The notes under the pieces are model-generated. The model did no database searches. It was not told the DNA's origin and worked only from the letters and a program-made list of their open reading frames with translations. The position numbers and the translations under genes were made by a program. 9,094 bases of DNA from Desulfurococcales archaeon (GTDB lineage: Archaea; Thermoproteota; Thermoprotei_A; Sulfolobales; NBVN01): NCBI GenBank assembly GCA_023255965.1, contig JAGDWE010000011.1, forward strand, positions 1 to 9,094, read 5' to 3'. This document shows positions 5,434 through 9,094 of this stretch, one piece after another (positions within the stretch are counted from its first letter, which is position 1; each line of letters starts with the position of its first letter).

Positions 5434-6281
5434 TGGGTCCCTTGATTTTATCTATAGTAATTTATGCTATCTCCTTATATATGGTTACATCGTATTTAAT
5501 ATCGCTTGGGTACGTTAAATTACTTCACACGCCATTCATAGCCATACCATACGGGTACCCCATGACCTACGTGCTATCTATATCCCTTATAGCCCTATAC
5601 GCTCTATTAACGTTAACTACATTAAATTACTCAAGGAAGTTAAGGTCTATCGAATCCCAAATAAGTAGCTACATAAGCTACGTAGCTATGTATCTATCCT
5701 CCAGTAGTAGCCTACATGAGGCGCTTACGCTGGCGTTACGCGACATTAAGGGATACTTTAAGGACCTTCTTGAAAGAATGGTATTAATGATCAAATTAGG
5801 TATGACCGTAGATGAAGCTATTGATAACGCATTCAAGAACTTAGAAGAATATAGGTATATATTAAGGACCATATCAATAGCTGAGAAGAGCGGAGGTAAG
5901 GCCATTGACGTCCTGCATGAGGCATCCCAGATACTAAGTAGCTTCACATCGTTTATTGAGTATCGTAGGAGGATATTTAAGCAGTACTTCTACCTATTAG
6001 TTCTAGTAGTAATAGTGTATGATATCTCGATGGTAATCACATTGCTCATCATAACGTCGTTAACCAGCCTTCAATCGCCGATCACTTCAGGTATTAACGC
6101 GGAATTAATATATACGTTCATGTATTACATATCTATAATGATATCCTTGGTGTCTGGCACTTCCTACGGTAAATGCGTTGAGGGGAGAATTATGGGGTCG
6201 TTCATGTATGTCCTCACATTCTTGATAATCAACTTCCTCGCACTCTCTATAGTACCATTTATACTTAGATTAAAACTGTAG
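5430..6281 (+). CDS. GspF/TadC-type pilus platform membrane protein, second of two
   Basis: The 283-residue protein has two N-terminal helices (about 5-27 and 46-65), a GspF-type cytoplasmic domain (about 70-185) and three C-terminal helices (about 187-213, 225-245, 257-279). The domain contains GMTVDEAIDNA and ISIAEKSGGKAIDVLHEAS, close to the GspF consensus of a turn, Ser-Gly-Gly-Lys and an amphipathic helix. The start overlaps the preceding stop as ATGA, a sign of translational coupling and a fixed 1:1 ratio. Together the two proteins resemble TadB/TadC pairs, or one archaeal FlaJ-like protein divided into halves. This is the last gene of the + strand block; the convergent zinc-ribbon gene ends 16 bp away. 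Confidence 0.75.
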   Translation: MMGPLILSIVIYAISLYMVTSYLISLGYVKLLHTPFIAIPYGYPMTYVLSISLIALYALLTLTTLNYSRKLRSIESQISSYISYVAMYLSSSSSLHEALTLALRDIKGYFKDLLERMVLMIKLGMTVDEAIDNAFKNLEEYRYILRTISIAEKSGGKAIDVLHEASQILSSFTSFIEYRRRIFKQYFYLLVLVVIVYDISMVITLLIITSLTSLQSPITSGINAELIYTFMYYISIMISLVSGTSYGKCVEGRIMGSFMYVLTFLIINFLALSIVPFILRLKL

Positions 6282-6297
6282 ATAGAAACTTCAACAA

Positions 6298-6852
6298 CTA
6301 CTTACTAATTAACTTAACTCCCTCCTCACTCAATTCATACATGTATATTGCTTTATATACGGCATCTATAGGTCTGAAAACAGCTCCGCAGTCATAGCAT
6401 ACATGTATGATGCTAGGTGATGAGGTTTTATGATGACATGCATTACATTCAAAGAACGTTGTAAACGTCTTTAATTCATTAGACTCCTCAGTTATTTTCT
6501 TACCGCATTTAGGGCATATAATGGTATTCCCATCTCTTAAGAAACTTAATTCACTACCGGTATAACCACATGCCAGGTGTTGAATTAACCTACTTTTAAC
6601 TACATCTATACTTAAGCACTTAGGGCATACGTATTTAGTTAATACTGAGGCTGAACCGCATTTAGGGCATATAACTATTCTATCCACTAACTTAGCCTTA
6701 ACATATCCCTTACTTACTAATTCGTTGAGCACTCCTTCATTAAACCTACCTTCAGGGAAGTCTATAACAACACTTACCTTAACCTCAGGTTTAATTCCCC
6801 TAAGCGATGCGATCCCCTTAAGTAAGTCCTTCAACACGTTGACTTCGCTCAT
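6298..6852 (-). CDS. Multi-zinc-ribbon protein, resembling the TackOD1 output domain
   Basis: The 184-residue protein carries Cys pairs at 62/65 (CPKC), 76/79 (CPKC), 113/116 (CPKC), 136/139 (CNAC) and 152/155 (CYDC), plus the HLACGY motif (H92, C95). This is enough for two complete zinc ribbons and a partial third. The order CPKC...QHLACGYTG...IICPKCGKKI...CNAC recalls the archaeal TackOD1 domain, described from Thaumarchaeota and relatives as an output domain in signalling proteins. The first 60 residues have no metal ligands; ELVSKGYVKAKLVDRI looks like a strand-helix or winged element. The C terminus (YKAIYMYELSEEGVKLI) resembles winged-helix ends. No catalytic motif is visible. It probably binds nucleic acid or a protein partner. 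It lies 51 bp downstream of ABCE1 on the same strand but also has a plausible promoter of its own. Confidence 0.55.
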   Translation of the reverse strand: MSEVNVLKDLLKGIASLRGIKPEVKVSVVIDFPEGRFNEGVLNELVSKGYVKAKLVDRIVICPKCGSASVLTKYVCPKCLSIDVVKSRLIQHLACGYTGSELSFLRDGNTIICPKCGKKITEESNELKTFTTFFECNACHHKTSSPSIIHVCYDCGAVFRPIDAVYKAIYMYELSEEGVKLISK

Positions 6853-6883
6853 TAAAATCTCCGATGATTTTACGTCAATTAAG

Positions 6884-6899
6884 CTTTAATAAGTTTTAG
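6884..6899 (-). promoter_or_regulatory. Candidate promoter of the zinc-ribbon gene
   Basis: Read on the - strand, TAAAA (6895-6899) followed by CTTATTAAAG (6884-6893) fits BRE plus TATA. The expected transcript start near 6862 would give a leader of about 10 nt before the ATG at 6852. The site lies directly after the ABCE1 stop codon. Confidence 0.45.
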
Positions 6900-6903
6900 A
6901 TCC

Positions 6904-8721
6904 TTAATCCTCCTCAGGCTCCGTAATTGACTCGTAGAAGTACTCGCCTATGGATTTCTGATACCTATCTAGGTAACTGCCTAACTTATTTATCCTAGGC
7001 CTCCCTGTCTTTCTATCCCTCCTGAAGGTTACGTCGAGTTCGCGTAGGAACACATTCATACCGTCCCTTAAGCTCATGGGTCTTGATGCATTACCGTACT
7101 TGCCAGGAATGCCAGTAAAGACGATGATTCTATCTGATATGTTGTCGACCACCGTTATGTCATGGTCAACAACGAATGCTACGGCTTTCCTCAACTCTAT
7201 GACATTCCTGATAGCCTTACATACGTTAAGTCTTTCCTCAACATCTATGAAGGCTGAGGGCTCATCAAGTAAGTAGATATCAGCCTCACTAGCTAAGGTA
7301 ACCGCTATCGCAAACTTCTGTAGCTCACCGCCGCTTAAGTCCCTTATTTTCCTCGTAAGGAGCTTATGTAGGTTCAACCTCTTAACTACGTCGTTCTGAA
7401 ACCAATCACTACATGCTATCTGAGATGATTTACATAGATCATTGAGCGCCTCCTCAACGGTATCCCACTTAAACACCTCGGTTTTAACGTACTGGGGTTT
7501 ATAGCTAATTCTTAGCGCCTTAGATCCAACATACCCTTCATCTGGCTCTAACTCCGTAGCTAATAACCTAATAAATGTGGTCTTACCTATGGCGTTAGGT
7601 CCTAGCACCCCCACAACCTCACCCCCATAGACCTCACCTTCACTAACGCTTAGGCTGAATCCATCTAAGGACTTTCTGAGATTAGACCACCTAAAGTACT
7701 CAGTCCTTATGACTGCATCAACGCTCTTACCCACCTTGCTAAACACTATCGCATCAGGTCTAATCCTCATGTTCTCAGCTGGCAGGTAACCAGCTAGGAA
7801 GTGGTTTATTCCTGAGCCAACAGAATACACCTTTGAGTATATTCCGAATACTCCCGGCTCGCCGTAAACCACCGAGATGTAATCAGATAGGTAGTCAAGT
7901 ACCGTTAGATCATGCTCGACAACTATGGTATAAGACCCCTTAGTAAACTCTCTAATGGCCTTAGATATGTTAAGTCTCTCATGTACGTCTAAGTAACTTG
8001 ATGGCTCATCAAATAAGTAGACGTCAGCCTGCCTAAGCAATGCAGCAGCTACGGCTAACTTCTGTAGTTCGCCGCCACTTAGTGTACTTACCTTACTCCC
8101 CCAGCAGCTATCAAGATTTATATACTTACGTACTTCATTAGCTAACCCCCTCTCATCGATTTTAGCCATTAAATCACGTACATAGCCCTTAACGTAATTC
8201 CTAATGAGGTCTACGTGCTGGATCTTATGAACTATTCTAAGTTCCTTATTAACCAACTTACTCATATATTGATACAACTCTGTCCCCCTGAAGAACGTAA
8301 GGACCCTATCCCACGACGGCTTGCTAGCTAGATCCCCTAGATTAGGTATTAGTTCACCAGATAGTATTCTAACGGCCGTCGTCTTACCGCTACCATTCTT
8401 CCCGACGATGCCGAGGACTTTATTATATATCGGTGTAGGTAATCCATAGAGTTTAAAGGCATTAACGTCATATCGATGTACGAGCTTTTTCTCTAATTCA
8501 TCTGGTAGGTTAATAACTGTTATCGCCTTATACGGGCATTTCTTCACACATATGCCGCACCCTACACATGCCGCCTCATAGATTACTGGCTTACCATTCT
8601 TAGCTTCAGATAGCTCTACGGCTTTAGAGCCAGACCTATTTATAGGACAAAACGATATACACTCTAGATTACATTTATCAGGCCTGCATACGTCGTAGTC
8701 TATTACCGCGACCCTAACCAT
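6904..8721 (-). CDS. rli1: ABCE1/Rli1 ribosome-recycling ATPase
   Basis: The product is an iron-sulfur ABC protein with two nucleotide-binding domains that splits 70S ribosomes after termination, together with aRF1 or Pelota. Numbered from a possible TTG at 8733 (609 residues), the iron-sulfur ligands are C16, C21, C25, C29 and C56, C59, C62, C66. NBD1 has Walker A GKNGSGKT (111-118), signature LSGGELQ (218-224), Walker B VYLFDEP (238-244) and H-loop VEHD (272-275). NBD2 has GPNAIGKT (378-385), LSGGELQ (466-472), IYLLDEP (486-492) and VDHD (522-525). All key residues are intact and the length is typical. I prefer ATG 8721 (605 residues, beginning MVRVAVIDYD). GAGGG lies five bases upstream, and the TATA element predicts a transcript start near 8731, which would exclude the TTG. 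The Glu/Trp microgene lies upstream on the same strand. Confidence 0.97.
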   Translation of the reverse strand: MVRVAVIDYDVCRPDKCNLECISFCPINRSGSKAVELSEAKNGKPVIYEAACVGCGICVKKCPYKAITVINLPDELEKKLVHRYDVNAFKLYGLPTPIYNKVLGIVGKNGSGKTTAVRILSGELIPNLGDLASKPSWDRVLTFFRGTELYQYMSKLVNKELRIVHKIQHVDLIRNYVKGYVRDLMAKIDERGLANEVRKYINLDSCWGSKVSTLSGGELQKLAVAAALLRQADVYLFDEPSSYLDVHERLNISKAIREFTKGSYTIVVEHDLTVLDYLSDYISVVYGEPGVFGIYSKVYSVGSGINHFLAGYLPAENMRIRPDAIVFSKVGKSVDAVIRTEYFRWSNLRKSLDGFSLSVSEGEVYGGEVVGVLGPNAIGKTTFIRLLATELEPDEGYVGSKALRISYKPQYVKTEVFKWDTVEEALNDLCKSSQIACSDWFQNDVVKRLNLHKLLTRKIRDLSGGELQKFAIAVTLASEADIYLLDEPSAFIDVEERLNVCKAIRNVIELRKAVAFVVDHDITVVDNISDRIIVFTGIPGKYGNASRPMSLRDGMNVFLRELDVTFRRDRKTGRPRINKLGSYLDRYQKSIGEYFYESITEPEED

Positions 8722-8751
8722 TGCAACCCTCAAATTAACTTAATAATCATA

Positions 8752-8762
8752 CTTAAAATATA
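8752..8762 (-). promoter_or_regulatory. TATA element of the ABCE1 gene
   Basis: On the - strand TATATTTTAAG is centred near 8757. A transcript start about 26 bp downstream, near 8731, gives a leader of about 10 nt containing GAGGG before the ATG at 8721. The BRE position is not clearly purine-rich, so strength is uncertain. Confidence 0.5.
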
Positions 8763-8841
8763 GTTATTGATGATGAGAGGTGACGGCAAGGATCATTGAA
8801 TGACTGAAATAAATGACCTGAATAGTAAATGTGATAAGCCC

Positions 8842-8856
8842 TTCAAATATATTGAA
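8842..8856. other. Short palindromic AT-rich site in the 175-bp ABCE1 upstream region
   Basis: TTCAA (8842-8846) and TTGAA (8852-8856) are inverted around ATATA. The stretch between the microgene stop (8897) and ABCE1 (8721) holds this site, the T6 run, the ABCE1 TATA box and only trivial reading frames of ten codons or fewer. The palindrome could be an operator or an extra TATA box on either strand; symmetry alone is weak evidence. Confidence 0.25.
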
Positions 8857-8873
8857 CTATCAATTTAATCCTC

Positions 8874-8879
8874 AAAAAA
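8874..8879 (-). terminator. T6 terminator after the Glu/Trp microgene
   Basis: The - strand reads ATTTTTTGAG, a run of six T residues beginning 17 nt after the TAG stop. Runs of five or more T in the non-template strand end transcription in archaea without a stem. If it is leaky, the transcript would continue into ABCE1. Confidence 0.5.
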
Positions 8880-8896
8880 TACTACATTGCCGTTTA

Positions 8897-8980
8897 CTAC
8901 CATTCTTCCTCTTCCCACTCCTCCTCTTCCTCTTCCCACCATTCTTCCTCTTCTTCCTCCCACCACTCCTCCTCAAACAT
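8897..8980 (-). CDS. 27-residue Glu/Trp microprotein, unrecognised
   Basis: ATG at 8978-8980 opens a frame of 27 codons closed by TAG at 8897-8899. After M1 and F2, every residue is Glu except Trp at 6, 7, 14, 15, 22 and 27: 19 Glu and 6 Trp. The Trp positions follow an eight-residue spacing (6-14-22 and 7-15). GAA and GAG codons are mixed, so this is not one repeated hexamer. A TGA three codons upstream fixes the ATG as the only start. GTGAT lies five bases before the ATG, a BRE/TATA pair predicts a transcript start near 8991, and a T6 run follows the stop. These four signals in register argue for a real gene and against a chance reading of a purine-rich tract. The product would be extremely acidic and could not form a normal hydrophobic core. 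Possible roles are a cation or metal-binding peptide, a nucleic-acid mimic, or a leader peptide for ABCE1. The alternative is an untranslated purine-rich RNA or a simple-sequence tract. Confidence 0.55.
   Translation of the reverse strand: MFEEEWWEEEEEEWWEEEEEEWEEEEW
8900..8974. repeat. Purine/pyrimidine-asymmetric low-complexity tract
   Basis: The + strand is pyrimidine throughout except for single A residues at 8902, 8917, 8938, 8941, 8962 and 8965, each belonging to a Trp codon (CCA read as TGG on the other strand). Short CTTCCTC-like units recur irregularly. Such DNA can slip in replication and may adopt unusual structure, so it might evolve length variants among strains. Confidence 0.8.
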
Positions 8981-9013
8981 CTTAAATCACTCGTTAGCTA
9001 CTACAACTTAAAA

Positions 9014-9028
9014 TATATAAATTTTACC
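9014..9028 (-). promoter_or_regulatory. Strong BRE/TATA promoter of the Glu/Trp microgene
   Basis: On the - strand GGTAAAA is followed at once by TTTATATA (9014-9021), the closest match to the archaeal BRE/TATA consensus in the window. Transcription should begin near 8991, about 11 nt before the ATG at 8980, with the GTGAT ribosome binding site (8986-8990) inside the leader. The TATA part is nearly symmetric, so weak activity towards the right-hand TnpB-like gene is possible. Confidence 0.65.
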
Positions 9029-9049
9029 TAGTGAAGAGCTATAAAGGAT

Positions 9050-9094
9050 TTAGGTTGTTGCGTTTCCCCCACTCATGGCGCTCTCAACTCCGTG
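9050..9094 (-). CDS. tnpB: Last 15 codons of a second TnpB-like gene copy, partial
   Basis: Read on the - strand from the window edge, the frame gives HGVESAMSGGNATT and TAA (9050-9052), identical at every base to the end of the left copy. The remainder is beyond the window. The gene points towards the microgene promoter, whose BRE begins about 20 bp after this stop. Assignment to TnpB depends on the longer left copy. Confidence 0.45.
   Translation of the reverse strand, partial: HGVESAMSGGNATT
9050..9094 (-). repeat. Right arm of the 45-bp perfect inverted repeat at the window ends
   Basis: This is the exact reverse complement of 92-136. The arms are inverted with about 8.9 kb between them, so recombination between full-length copies would invert the whole segment. 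It may also mark where an assembly stopped at a repeat. Confidence 0.95.

Noticed and set aside
8763..8797. Tiny frames of nine to ten codons upstream of ABCE1 on both strands
   Set aside because: They have no promoter or ribosome binding site in register and are of a length expected by chance.
8900..8974. A CRISPR array or tandem minisatellite in the pyrimidine tract
   Set aside because: The units are irregular, there are no spacers or palindromic repeats, and the interruptions follow codon positions.
8831..9031. A + strand frame for a 66-residue Leu/Phe/Pro-rich hydrophobic peptide
   Set aside because: It is the reverse reading of the polypurine tract, starts at GTG without a ribosome binding site, and has no promoter in register. 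The - strand frame has all signals.

Overview
The window looks like chromosomal DNA of a hyperthermophilic archaeon of the Thermoproteota (crenarchaeal lineage). The evidence is an ABCE1/Rli1 ribosome-recycling ATPase, an archaeal class III signal-peptide pilin with its GspE/TadC assembly genes, a SpeD-family decarboxylase of the crenarchaeal kind, AT-rich coding DNA, BRE/TATA promoters with very short leaders, and GGTGAT-like ribosome binding sites. A Caldivirga/Vulcanisaeta-like Thermoproteales host would fit, but that is only an impression.

Layout. Both window ends carry the 3' end of the same GC-rich gene, pointing inward. At the left it is on the + strand (2-136), and at the right only its last 15 codons are present on the - strand (9050-9094). 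The best reading is the C-terminal tail of an IS200/IS605- or IS607-type TnpB. The two copies are identical over 45 bp, and the identity stops exactly at the TAA codon. Just inside the left copy is a pyruvoyl-dependent decarboxylase gene (138-527, -). It is divergent from a seven-gene + strand block (651-6281): an endonuclease III-like iron-sulfur protein, a small winged-helix protein, a RecA/KaiC-fold protein without a Walker A motif, a type IV pilin, a GspE-family secretion ATPase and two adjacent GspF/TadC-type membrane proteins. The last five look like a type IV pilus or secretion module: pilin, motor, a platform split over two genes, and a possible FlaH-like accessory subunit. Convergent to this block are a multi-zinc-ribbon protein (6298-6852, -) and ABCE1 (6904-8721, -).

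The most unusual object lies upstream of ABCE1. On the - strand at 8897-8980 is a complete miniature gene with BRE/TATA promoter, GTGAT ribosome binding site, ATG, 26 further codons, TAG and a T6 terminator. Its 27-residue product is almost wholly Glu and Trp, with Trp on an eight-residue spacing. I know of no family it belongs to. It lies directly upstream of the ribosome-splitting factor gene, which raises the possibility of a leader-peptide role, although ABCE1 also seems to have its own promoter.

Nearly every promoter I could place (651, 2585, 6852, 8721, 8980 and probably 527) predicts a transcript with a leader of about 0-16 nt. This helped to choose start codons.
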